Positions 9,817-17,689 of a DNA stretch of 64,000 nt are shown here, in pieces. Under the pieces are notes generated by a model. It made no database searches, was not told where the DNA came from, and was given only the letters and a program-made list of their open reading frames with translations. The DNA is taken from positions 310,001-374,000 of the forward strand of contig CAVYVA010000001.1 in NCBI GenBank assembly GCA_963771835.1, read 5' to 3'. The DNA comes from CAVQCJ01 sp963771835 (GTDB lineage: Bacteria > Actinomycetota > Actinomycetes > Prado026). The stretch's first letter is position 1. Every line of letters begins with the position of its first letter. Position numbers and translations under genes: made by a program.

Positions 9817-10572
9817 ATGGTTAATGAAGGCTCAGATCGGGTGCACGGCGACGGGGTGCGTCTGCAGAAGGTCCTGGCGGCCGCTGGGATCGGCAGCCGG
9901 CGGGCCTGCGAGGAGCTGATCGCCGCCGGTCGGGTCGAGGTGGACGGACGGCGGGTCACGGAGATGGGGGTGCGGGTCGATCCGGACACCGCGGTGATCC
10001 GGGTGGACGGCTTGCGGATCGCCCAGCCGAGCCGGAGCGTGCACCTGGCTTTCAACAAGCCGGCGGGGGTCCTGAGCGCGATGTCCGACGCGAGCGGCCG
10101 GCCGACGTTGGGGGACTACGTCCAGGATCGCAAGGAACGGCTGTTCCACGTCGGACGGCTCGACGCCGAGACGGAGGGCTTGATCCTCCTGACGAACGAC
10201 GGGGAGCTGGCCCACCGCCTGGCGCACCCGAGCTACGAGATCCCGAAGACGTACCTCGCTGAGATCGCCGGTCCGGTTCCGCGGGACCTGGGCCGCCGCC
10301 TGCGGGAGGGCGTGGAGCTCGAGGACGGCCCGGCGACCGTCGACAGCTTCCGGGTGGTGTCCAGCGCGGGATCGCGGGTCATGGTCGAGGTGGTCCTCCA
10401 CGAGGGCCGGAACCGGATCGTACGCCGGATGCTCGCAGCCGAGGGCTTCCAGGTGCAGCAGCTGGTCCGGGTCCGGCTCGGGCCGGTCAGCCTCGGCGAC
10501 CTGCGCCCCGGCCGGCTGCGCCAGCTGTCCCGGCCCGAGTTGGGAGAGCTCTACGCCGCCGTAGGTCTCTAG
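9817..10572 (+). CDS. rluB: 23S rRNA pseudouridine synthase B family
   Basis: RsuA/RluB-type pseudouridine synthase, 251 residues. An N-terminal S4 RNA-binding domain (RLQKVLAAAGIGSRRACEEL) precedes the catalytic domain with the motif FHVGRLDAETEGLILLTNDG, in which the Asp of GRLD is the nucleophile, and EGRNRIVRRMLAAEGF near the end. ATG 9817 lies 3 bases after the scpB stop. RluB acts on the helix 89 region of 23S rRNA in known members; the exact uridine here is inferred. Same order as Rv1711. Confidence 0.93.
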   Translation: MVNEGSDRVHGDGVRLQKVLAAAGIGSRRACEELIAAGRVEVDGRRVTEMGVRVDPDTAVIRVDGLRIAQPSRSVHLAFNKPAGVLSAMSDASGRPTLGDYVQDRKERLFHVGRLDAETEGLILLTNDGELAHRLAHPSYEIPKTYLAEIAGPVPRDLGRRLREGVELEDGPATVDSFRVVSSAGSRVMVEVVLHEGRNRIVRRMLAAEGFQVQQLVRVRLGPVSLGDLRPGRLRQLSRPELGELYAAVGL

Positions 10573-10865
10573 CGGCACAGCGATTTGTCGGGATGTCGAC
10601 ACTCTCCGTGGCACTATCTGCCTTGAGTCGACTTATCTACTCTTGGGTGGATCTCCGGCCGGGCGCTCTTTCCGAGCGCGATCTCTGTCGTTAGATCGAC
10701 ATTCCCGCGCGAAGACGCGATGGCTCGGCGTCCTTCTCTTCTCGCTGAGTCGACAAATCGTTCTGAGGCTTCACACCTATGCCGGTTGCGCGGCATGGCG
10801 ATCAACCAGTGGATAGGTTTGGTCAGTAGGGTGTCGGCCGTGGCGGAGCGGAGGGGTGGGCACTG
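10573..10865. other. Intergenic region of unusually low GC between rluB and aroH
   Basis: A 293-base gap with no convincing gene. It is much less GC-rich than its surroundings and holds three GTCGAC sites flanked by A or T (10602, 10626, 10749) plus a related GATCGACA at 10694. A TAGGGT box at 10827-10832 could be a -10 for aroH-tyrA. No classic terminator hairpin with a T-run is visible. Confidence 0.5.
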
Positions 10866-11228
10866 ATGGCGGTTCGGGCGATCCGCGGAGCGACCTGCCT
10901 CGAGGTCGACGAGGCCGAGCACATGCGCGAGCGGGTCGTCGAGCTGGTCCAGGCCATGATCGACCGCAACGGTCTGGACGGCGCCGACCTGATCAGCGTC
11001 GTCTTCACGGCGACTCCGGACCTGCGTAGCGACTTCCCGGCGGCGGCGGCCCGCTCGGTCGGCCTCGGGGACGTGCCGCTGATCTGTGCTCAGGAGCTCG
11101 ACGTTGCCGGCGCGCTGCCCCGCGTCGTCCGGGTCCTGGCGCACGCTGAGATGCAGATGCCGCGGGCCGAGGTCACCCACGTGTACCTGCGAGGAGCCGA
11201 GGTCCTTCGAAAGGACCTCGCCCAGTGA
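10866..11228 (+). CDS. aroH: Chorismate mutase, AroH class
   Basis: Monofunctional chorismate mutase converting chorismate to prephenate, first committed step to phenylalanine and tyrosine. 120 residues in the trimeric AroH fold: starts MAVRAIRGATCLEVDEAE (Arg of RGAT), contains ISVVFTATPDLRSDFPA and GDVPLICAQELDVAGALPRVVRVL, ends THVYLRGAEVLRKDL, all diagnostic of AroH rather than the all-helical AroQ. Overlaps the prephenate dehydrogenase gene by four bases, so the two consecutive pathway steps are cotranslated. Confidence 0.95.
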   Translation: MAVRAIRGATCLEVDEAEHMRERVVELVQAMIDRNGLDGADLISVVFTATPDLRSDFPAAAARSVGLGDVPLICAQELDVAGALPRVVRVLAHAEMQMPRAEVTHVYLRGAEVLRKDLAQ

Positions 11229-12412
11229 GTGGTGCGCCGGACGGGGGAGCAGACCGGGCGGAGCCAGGCAGCTCCGCCGGAGCCCCCGCGGAGCAGCACG
11301 GTGTCCTCGTCGTGGGAGCCGGACTCATCGGTGCGTCGATCGCCCTGGCGCTGCGCCGCTCCGGGCACGACGTGTGGCTGGAGGACCATGACGAGGGTGC
11401 CCTCCGACTCGCTACGGAGCTCGGTGCGGGTCTGCGCGGCCGCCCACCGGCGGATCCGGGCGTCATTTTCGTTGCTGTCCCACCTCGTGCCGCCCCGTCA
11501 GTCATTCATGACCTTCAACGTACGTACCTGCAGGCGACATTTAGTGATGTCAGCTCGGTCAAGTCTTACGTTGAGGTAGAACTAAAGAGTCGAGGGTCCG
11601 ATCTGTCCCGATTTGTCGGTGGACACCCCCTGGCGGGCCGGGAACGGTCCGGTCCGGGCGCTGCGCGGGCCGATCTGTTCGACGGACGGCCCTGGGTGCT
11701 CACCCCGACCAGCGAGGCGTCGTCGGAAACCGTCGCTGCGGTCCGGGCTCTGGTGCTCGACTGCGGGGCCCAGCCCGTGGTGTCGGACGCCCGCGGACAC
11801 GACCTCGCCGTGGCGCTGGTCTCGCACGTCCCCCAGCTCGTCGCCTCGCTGACCGCGGCTCGCCTCGTCGACGCCGAGCCGTCGACGTTGAGCCTGGCGG
11901 GGCAGGGGTTGCGCGACATGACCAGGATCGCGGACTCGGACCCCGACCTCTGGTCCGAGATCATCGCCGCCAACGCCGGCCCGGTCCTGGCCGTCCTCGA
12001 CAGCCTGGCCGGCGACCTCGACCGGATCCGCTCGGAGCTGCGCTCGATCGGCTTCTCGGTCCGTGGGCAACACCAAGACAAGGTAATTGATCGTCTTGTC
12101 GACATAGCGATCAAAGCACCTGTCACGAAAGCGCTCATCGAGCGTGGGAACGAGGGTCGCGGTCGCCTGCCGGGCAAGCACGGGGCGGCTCCGGTCGAGT
12201 TCGCGATCGTCCCGGTCGTCGTTTCGGACCGTCCCGGGGAGCTGGCCAGACTCCTCGTCGCCTCCGGCGCGGCCGGCGTCAACGTCGAGGACGTGGCCAT
12301 CGAGCACTCGCCCGGGCAGCCGGTCGGGCTCGTCGAGCTCGCCGTACGGCCGGAGGTGGCCGGGCGCCTGGCCCACGCGCTTCGCGCCGACGGGTGGTCG
12401 GTGCACGCCTGA
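11225..12412 (+). CDS. tyrA: Prephenate dehydrogenase with C-terminal ACT domain
   Basis: NAD-dependent oxidative decarboxylation of prephenate to 4-hydroxyphenylpyruvate (tyrosine branch). After a 24-residue low-complexity N-terminus, the Rossmann motif VGAGLIGASIALAL begins; FSDVSSVKS and GGHPLAGRERSG carry the catalytic His region; the helical dimer domain follows. Residues about 318-395 form an ACT-like domain (FAIVPVVVSDRPGELARLL), suggesting feedback control by an aromatic amino acid. Two internal patches (11460-11620 and 12065-12140) are AT-rich against the surrounding coding sequence although the frame is intact. Confidence 0.93.
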   Translation: MSGAPDGGADRAEPGSSAGAPAEQHGVLVVGAGLIGASIALALRRSGHDVWLEDHDEGALRLATELGAGLRGRPPADPGVIFVAVPPRAAPSVIHDLQRTYLQATFSDVSSVKSYVEVELKSRGSDLSRFVGGHPLAGRERSGPGAARADLFDGRPWVLTPTSEASSETVAAVRALVLDCGAQPVVSDARGHDLAVALVSHVPQLVASLTAARLVDAEPSTLSLAGQGLRDMTRIADSDPDLWSEIIAANAGPVLAVLDSLAGDLDRIRSELRSIGFSVRGQHQDKVIDRLVDIAIKAPVTKALIERGNEGRGRLPGKHGAAPVEFAIVPVVVSDRPGELARLLVASGAAGVNVEDVAIEHSPGQPVGLVELAVRPEVAGRLAHALRADGWSVHA

Positions 12413-12527
12413 GGGGGTCCCGGGCCGGACCGAAGCGGGCTGGCCGGCCGGCGCCGGCCGGTAGTCTGAGCGCACCCCCAGGCCGCGGGCCTCGACACCC
12501 ACCAGCACACGATCCGGAGGCTGCCCC

Positions 12528-13242
12528 ATGACCGCAGACAGCCCCGATCTCAGCCGGGTGGTCGTCGCGGTGGACGGCCCGTCGGGAGCCGGCAAGTCGT
12601 CGGTGTCGCGGGCTGTCGCCAAGCGGCTGCACCTGCGCTACCTGGACACCGGGTCGATGTACCGCGCGCTCACCTGGTGGGTCCTCGAGCACGGTGTCGA
12701 CGTCCACGACCAGGCAGCGGTCGCGGCAGCCGCCAAAGCACCGGACATCCAGGTGGGCACGGACCCGGCCGCTCCGACCATCACCGTGGACGGCGTGGAC
12801 GTCAGGCGGCGCCATCAGGACCGACCGGGTCACCTCGGCCGTGTCGGCGGTGTCTGCCGTCCCGGACGTCCGGGCGCGGATGGTGCAGATGCAACGCGAG
12901 GCCATCGCCGCCGGCGGGATCGTCGTCGAGGGCCGGGACATCGGGACCGCGGTCGCGCCCGACGCCACCGCCAAGGTCTTCCTGACCGCGTCCGAGGAGG
13001 TCCGGGCCGCGCGCCGGGCCGCCGAGCACAGCGCCACGGACCCGGAGGCGACCCGGGTCGCGCAGCGCAGGCGGGACCAGCTCGACTCGTCCAGGCCGGC
13101 TTCGCCGCTGCGCAAGGCCGCGGACGCGGTCGAGCTCGACGCCACCGACCTCGCCCTCGACGACGTGGTCGCCCGCGTCGTCACCCTTGTCGACGAACGG
13201 GTCCGCGCCGCCGGCCCCGGCTCGGCGGTCCCCGGTGGCTGA
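12528..13242 (+). CDS. cmk: Cytidylate kinase (frameshifted)
   Basis: CMP/dCMP kinase. ATG 12528 has a good ribosome site (CCGGAGG at 12514-12520). P-loop VDGPSGAGKSSVSRAVA, LRYLDTGSMYRALT, then after the shift AIRTDRVTSAVSAVS, GIVVEGRDIGTAVAPDA and the Arg-rich lid RVAQRRRDQLDSSR. An extra A near 12804 separates the frames; corrected length 237 residues. Overlaps the der start by 8 bases, as in the cmk-engA pairs of other actinobacteria (Rv1712-Rv1713). Confidence 0.93.
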
Positions 13243-14659
13243 GGGCGACGACTGGCCCGGCGCCGACGGTTGGAGCGACGCCGCCGTGGCCCGTGCAATC
13301 GCCGCGTCGGACGACGACGCCGCAGGCCCGCAGGACCAGGGCCCCGTCCCCGTCCTCGCGGTGGTCGGGCGGCCGAACGTCGGTAAGTCGACATTGGTGA
13401 ACCGCATCCTGGGTCGCCGCGAGGCCGTGGTCGAAGACCGGCCGGGGGTCACCAGAGACCGCGTCGCCTACGACGCAGAGTGGAACGGCCGCCGGTTCAC
13501 GGTGGTGGACACCGGGGGCTGGGAGGCCGACGCCCAGGGGCTCCAGGCCCGGGTCAGGGCGCAGGCCGAGGTGGCCGTCGCGGCCGCGGACGCCGTCCTG
13601 CTCGTGGTCGACGCGACCGTCGGAGCCACCGACACCGACGAGGCGGTCGTCAAGGTGCTCCGCCGCGCCGGCAAACCCGTGGTTCTGGCCGCCAACAAGG
13701 TCGACGACGCGCGGACGGAGGCCGACGCGGCCCTGCTGTGGTCGCTCGGGCTCGGCGAGCCGTACGGCGTCTCCGCCCTGCACGGCCGGGGGAGCGGCGA
13801 CCTCCTGGACGCGGTGCTGGCAGCACTGCCCCCCGCTCCGGCCGACCGCGACCCGGTGCTCGGCGGGCCACGCCGGGTGGCGCTGCTCGGCAAGCCGAAC
13901 GTGGGCAAGTCCAGCCTCCTGAACAAGCTGACCGGTACCGACCGGTCCGTCGTGGACCCCGTTGCCGGGACCACGGTCGACCCGGTGGACGAGCTGGTCG
14001 AGCTCGGTGGGCGTACCTGGCGGTTCGTCGACACCGCCGGGATCCGGCGCCGCGCGCGCGAGGCGTCCGGGTCCGAGTACTACGCGGTGCTGCGCACCGA
14101 GGCCGCGCTCGAGAAGGCCGAGGTCGCCGTCGTCCTCGTCGACGCGTCGGAACCGTTGACCGAGCAGGACCTGCGCATCATCTCGATGGTCGAGGAGTCC
14201 GGGCGCGCCCTCGTCATCGCGTTCAACAAGTGGGACCTGGTGGACGAGGAACGGCGCTACTACCTGGACCGCGAGCTCGAGCGTGACCTCGTGCGCGTGC
14301 AGTGGGCGCCGCGGGTCAACGTCTCGGCGCGCACCGGACGGCACGTCGACCGGCTGGTGCCGGCGCTGGAGGCCGCGCTCGAGGGATGGGAGACCCGGAT
14401 CCCGACCGCGAAGCTCAACGCTTTCCTGGGCCAGCTGGTGGCGGCCACCCCGCCGCCGGTCCGTGGCGGCAAGCAGCCCAAGATCCTCTTCGCCACCCAG
14501 GCCGAGACCCGGCCACCCAGCTTCGTGCTGTTCGCGAGCGGCTTCCTCGAGGCGTCGTACCGGCGCTACGTCGAGCGGCGGCTGCGCGAGGAGTACGGCT
14601 TCGCCGGGTCGCCCGTCGTGCTCGGGGTACGGGTGCGGGAGAAGCGCCGCAAGTCCTGA
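13235..14659 (+). CDS. der: Ribosome-assembly GTPase Der (EngA)
   Basis: Double-GTPase needed for 50S subunit maturation. Two tandem G domains: the first with GRPNVGKST, DRPGVTRDR, DTGGWE and NKVD; the second with GKPNVGKSS, DPVAGTTVDPVD, DTAGIRRR and NKWD. A C-terminal KH-like domain ends at VRVREKRRKS. GTG 13235 gives 474 residues; an upstream TTG at 13187 would add 16 residues inside cmk and is less likely. No frameshift here. Confidence 0.96.
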   Translation: MAEGDDWPGADGWSDAAVARAIAASDDDAAGPQDQGPVPVLAVVGRPNVGKSTLVNRILGRREAVVEDRPGVTRDRVAYDAEWNGRRFTVVDTGGWEADAQGLQARVRAQAEVAVAAADAVLLVVDATVGATDTDEAVVKVLRRAGKPVVLAANKVDDARTEADAALLWSLGLGEPYGVSALHGRGSGDLLDAVLAALPPAPADRDPVLGGPRRVALLGKPNVGKSSLLNKLTGTDRSVVDPVAGTTVDPVDELVELGGRTWRFVDTAGIRRRAREASGSEYYAVLRTEAALEKAEVAVVLVDASEPLTEQDLRIISMVEESGRALVIAFNKWDLVDEERRYYLDRELERDLVRVQWAPRVNVSARTGRHVDRLVPALEAALEGWETRIPTAKLNAFLGQLVAATPPPVRGGKQPKILFATQAETRPPSFVLFASGFLEASYRRYVERRLREEYGFAGSPVVLGVRVREKRRKS

Positions 14660-14706
14660 CCATGACGCGCTGAGGTAGGGTGACCTGCGCTCGGGCGACC
14701 GGGTGG

Positions 14707-14780
<74 letters not shown>

Positions 14781-14917
14781 CGCAAGAAGACCGCAGGTCA
14801 AAGGCACCTAGCCTCCCGCGGACAGCACCCCCAACCCACTGGGACGGGACTGCCGCTGGTTCGAGCGGAATCTGCGGCCGGTCAGTTCCGTAGGCGGGCT
14901 GGGATCCGCAGGACCGG

Positions 14918-15181
14918 CTACTCCTCGACCAGGATCACCAGCGTCTCGGGCAGAACGCCGTCGTAGGCCATCGCGTCGGCCATCGCCGGGTTCTGCATCG
15001 CGGTCATGACGGCGTCCAGATCGGCTACGTCCATCAGAACTGCGACCTGGGTGCGGTTCTGCGGGTTGACGAAGGTCCGGATGTTCGTGACACCCAGCGG
15101 CCCGAAGACCTCCTCGCGCTTGGGCGAGGCAAGCCAGTGGTCGGTGTCCTTCACATCGTGGTGCCCGATGACGGTCGGCAT
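14918..15181 (-). CDS. Small conserved protein, possible dimeric alpha-beta barrel
   Basis: 87 residues from ATG 15181 (MPTVIGHHDVKDTDHWLASP). Composition and strand-helix alternation (TNIRTFVNPQNRTQVAVLMDVADLDAVMTAMQNP) suggest a single dimeric alpha-beta barrel subunit of the kind found in small stress or monooxygenase-like proteins. Upstream codons to 15520 are in frame but do not look like protein and are left out. No function assigned. Confidence 0.7.
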   Translation of the reverse strand: MPTVIGHHDVKDTDHWLASPKREEVFGPLGVTNIRTFVNPQNRTQVAVLMDVADLDAVMTAMQNPAMADAMAYDGVLPETLVILVEE

Positions 15182-15489
15182 GACGGCTCCTCTGGGCTGG
15201 GTCCGCGGGTCTGGGCCGAGATTGTGCGCGGAGCGTACTGCTAGGCGATCGCGACCGACAGGCCGCCAACGGCGCACATGGGCGCCGGCTGAGCCTTCTG
15301 CGACGGTCGAGTGGAGTAGCGTCAGGAACGGACCCCAGGTCGTGCCTGTCCTGGCCTCAGCGGTGTCACTGGACCGAGATGCTGCCGCGTCGACCGTTCG
15401 TATCGGCTGCACGCGATCGACTATCCGTCCGCCGCCGGCGGACGGCTCGACCCGGCACGCTGGCCGATCCACTCTCTGCTTGGGGCCCC
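15182..15489. other. Divergent intergenic region without a gene
   Basis: 308 bases between two divergently read genes, presumably carrying both promoters. I see no convincing -35/-10 pair, hairpin or RNA motif in it. Confidence 0.4.
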
Positions 15490-16248
15490 ATGACCGCCAT
15501 GACCGCCGTCCCGAATGCAACGCCGACCAGAAGAACCGCGACCATCGTGGGTCTGCTGTTCCTGACCCAGACCATTGCGTTCTTCGTCGCGGAACAGCTC
15601 CTCACCGGGGGGCTGAAGGGTCCGGACTTCCTGACGAGTGCGTCCGAGCACGCGAACGCCGTCACGGTCGGTGCCTTGCTGGCCACCATCTCCGGTGCTG
15701 CAGTCGTGGGCATCGCGGTCATCATGTTCCCGTTGCTGAAGCCCACCAGCGAGCCGCTGGCACTCGGATACGTCTGTGAGCGAGTCGTTGAACTGGTGCT
15801 CCAGGTCGCCTTCTTCATGGTGGTCCCGCTCCTCATGGTCGCGGTAGGCGACGGACTGCGTGACGGAACCGTCAACGCATCGGCGGCGGCATCGCTGGGC
15901 CCGTCACTCAAGGGGGTTCAGGACGTGGCCATCGTGGTGCTGTACCTGGTCACGGCCGTCGGAGGAACGATCTTCGGTTTCCTCCTGTACCGATCGCGAC
16001 TGGTCCCTCGCTTCCTCGCAGTCCTCGCACTCGTCGGGTATCCGGTGCTCTTCGTCGGTTGCATCCTGGACATGTTCGGTGCGATCGACGTGACGAAGGG
16101 TGCCGGGGCGATCTTCGTGGTCCCAGGCGGGTTGTTCGAGCTGATCCTGCCGATCTGGCTGCTCGTCAAGGGTTTCAACGCGTCCGTCCACGGTCTGCCG
16201 GGTCAGGACCCCGTGAAGATCGAGAGCGCGCTGCCAGTCGGTGTCTAG
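15490..16248 (+). CDS. DUF4386-family integral membrane protein
   Basis: 252 residues from ATG 15490 with six hydrophobic segments: about 15-35, 60-80, 95-120, 145-165, 177-197 and 212-230. Features fit DUF4386 (short charged N-terminus with TATIVGLLFLTQT, then a conserved GTIFGFLLYRSRLVPRFL loop and a final LPIWLLVKGF helix). Function of the family is unknown. An alternative start is ATG 15499. Monocistronic, convergent with the DinB-like gene 5 bases downstream. Confidence 0.8.
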   Translation: MTAMTAVPNATPTRRTATIVGLLFLTQTIAFFVAEQLLTGGLKGPDFLTSASEHANAVTVGALLATISGAAVVGIAVIMFPLLKPTSEPLALGYVCERVVELVLQVAFFMVVPLLMVAVGDGLRDGTVNASAAASLGPSLKGVQDVAIVVLYLVTAVGGTIFGFLLYRSRLVPRFLAVLALVGYPVLFVGCILDMFGAIDVTKGAGAIFVVPGGLFELILPIWLLVKGFNASVHGLPGQDPVKIESALPVGV

Positions 16249-16253
16249 GACAG

Positions 16254-16769
16254 CTACTTGTCGGTCGTGCCGTCGACCCGCTCGCGGAGCAGGTCGGCAT
16301 GGCCGTTGTGCTGGGCGTACTCCTCGATCATGTGGACGACGACCGCGCGCACCGACATGACACCCATCCGCGCGGTGATGGTGTCGTCGTACGACGCCGC
16401 GGCCAGGGCTTCGTCGGCCAGTCGGCACTCCTCGAGGAACCGCCCGTAGTCGGCCTGCGCGCGGTCCGGGTCGAGGTCCTCGAAGTCGGCGTCCTTGCCG
16501 AGCGCGGGGTCGTACATCGGCTCGAGCTCCTGCCCGGCGATCAGCTCGCGGAACCACCTCCGCTCGACCTTGGCCATGTGGCGGACCAGGCCGAGCAGGG
16601 ACAGGTTCGACGGCGGGACGCCGCACTCCGCCAGCTGCTGCCCGGTCAACCCGGCGCACTTGTGCAGCAGGAGCGCGCGATGCCACGCCATGAAGCCTTC
16701 GACCAGCGGCCGCTCGTCAGCAGTGAGCGCGACGTCGGGCAGTGCCACCTCGGGTGCGGTCCACGTCAT
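16254..16769 (-). CDS. DinB-superfamily protein (DUF664)
   Basis: 171 residues. Four-helix DinB/DUF664 pattern with a putative metal site: HMAKVERRWFRELIAG in the second helix and HMIEEYAQHNGHADLLRERVDG in the fourth, giving the His residues of the DinB triad. Members include thiol-dependent S-transferases using mycothiol or bacillithiol, but many are uncharacterised. Its ATG overlaps the stop of a possible small upstream reading frame. Confidence 0.85.
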   Translation of the reverse strand: MTWTAPEVALPDVALTADERPLVEGFMAWHRALLLHKCAGLTGQQLAECGVPPSNLSLLGLVRHMAKVERRWFRELIAGQELEPMYDPALGKDADFEDLDPDRAQADYGRFLEECRLADEALAAASYDDTITARMGVMSVRAVVVHMIEEYAQHNGHADLLRERVDGTTDK

Positions 16770-16924
16770 GCCGCCAGTATGGCCACGGTCCTGTTCTGGT
16801 CACGTCGACGCAGTGCAGGCCCAGCGTCGCGACGGTGTGGCGTCCGTGCCCGCCACTGCCCGCCGTACTTCGGTGGGCAGCGGTATTCGAAAGTCAGCGC
16901 GAACGTGGTGCCGTCGCCGCTCAC
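16766..16924 (-). CDS. Possible small gene coupled to the DinB-like gene
   Basis: A 52-codon frame from GTG 16924 whose TGA overlaps the DinB ATG in the ATGA manner typical of this chromosome. It reads VSGDGTTFALTFEYRCPPKYG, then a basic Arg-rich half. The frame is open further upstream (GESPISFWFHGTG) without an obvious start. It might be a real small protein or the 3' remnant of a longer gene. No family recognised. Confidence 0.3.
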   Translation of the reverse strand: MSGDGTTFALTFEYRCPPKYGGQWRARTPHRRDAGPALRRRDQNRTVAILAA

Positions 16925-17110
16925 GTGGCCTGTGCCGTGGAACCAGAACGAGATCGGGGACTCGCCGGCCGATGCGCAGGGGGCTTCCGCAAGGCAACGT
17001 CCGGGCGTCAGGGGCGGCCGGCGGATCGGGTAGCCGGCCGTCGCCGCTGGGTAGGCTCGGGTCGTCAGGGACCCGGCCAGGGAGACCGGACCTGCAGGCT
17101 GGGAGGTTCC

Positions 17111-17689
17111 GTGAGCGTGCCGACGCCCGAGGTCGTCGGCGACCGTGTGCTCACCGTTCCGAACCTGCTCTCGGCGCTTCGCCTGCTCGGTGTCCCGGTG
17201 TTCCTCTGGCTGGTGCTGGGACCGGAGGCGGACGGCGCAGCCGTCCTGCTCCTCGTGGTCAGCGGCGCGACCGACTACCTCGACGGCGTCATCGCGCGCC
17301 GGTGGAACCAGGTCTCCCGGGTCGGTCAGATCCTGGACCCGCTGGCGGACCGCCTCTACATCCTGGCCACCCTGCTGGGGCTGGGTCTGCGCGGCATCGT
17401 CCCCTGGTGGCTGCTCGTGCTCATCGTGGCCCGGGACGTGGTGCTGGGGGTGTGGCTGCTGGTGCTCCGCGGCCGGGGCGTCGGGCCACCCCCGGTGCAC
17501 TACCTGGGCAAGGCCGCGACGCTCAACCTGCTGTACGCCTTCCCGCTCCTGCTGCTCGGGGACGGGCCGGGGGCGGGGGCGACGGTGGCCCGGGTGGTCG
17601 GCTGGGCTTTCGCCCTGTGGGGCGCTGGGCTGTACTGGTGGGCAGGAGTGCTGTACCTGCTGCAGCCACGCGAGGGGAAGGTGTCGTGA
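17111..17689 (+). CDS. CDP-alcohol phosphatidyltransferase
   Basis: Integral membrane enzyme transferring a phosphatidyl group from CDP-diacylglycerol to an alcohol (PgsA2-like, cf. Rv1822). GTG 17111, 192 residues, about five membrane helices. The signature D-x2-DG-x2-AR-x8-G-x3-D-x3-D is complete in DYLDGVIARRWNQV through GQILDPLADR. Acceptor alcohol (glycerol-3-phosphate, inositol phosphate or other) cannot be told from sequence. Stop overlaps the next gene by four bases. Confidence 0.88.
   Translation: MSVPTPEVVGDRVLTVPNLLSALRLLGVPVFLWLVLGPEADGAAVLLLVVSGATDYLDGVIARRWNQVSRVGQILDPLADRLYILATLLGLGLRGIVPWWLLVLIVARDVVLGVWLLVLRGRGVGPPPVHYLGKAATLNLLYAFPLLLLGDGPGAGATVARVVGWAFALWGAGLYWWAGVLYLLQPREGKVS

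Noticed and set aside
923..12804. Programmed +1 frameshifting as explanation for the broken genes
   Set aside because: Shift sites share no slippery codon, no slow codon or stop follows them, and homologues are not frameshifted. Sequencing error is simpler.
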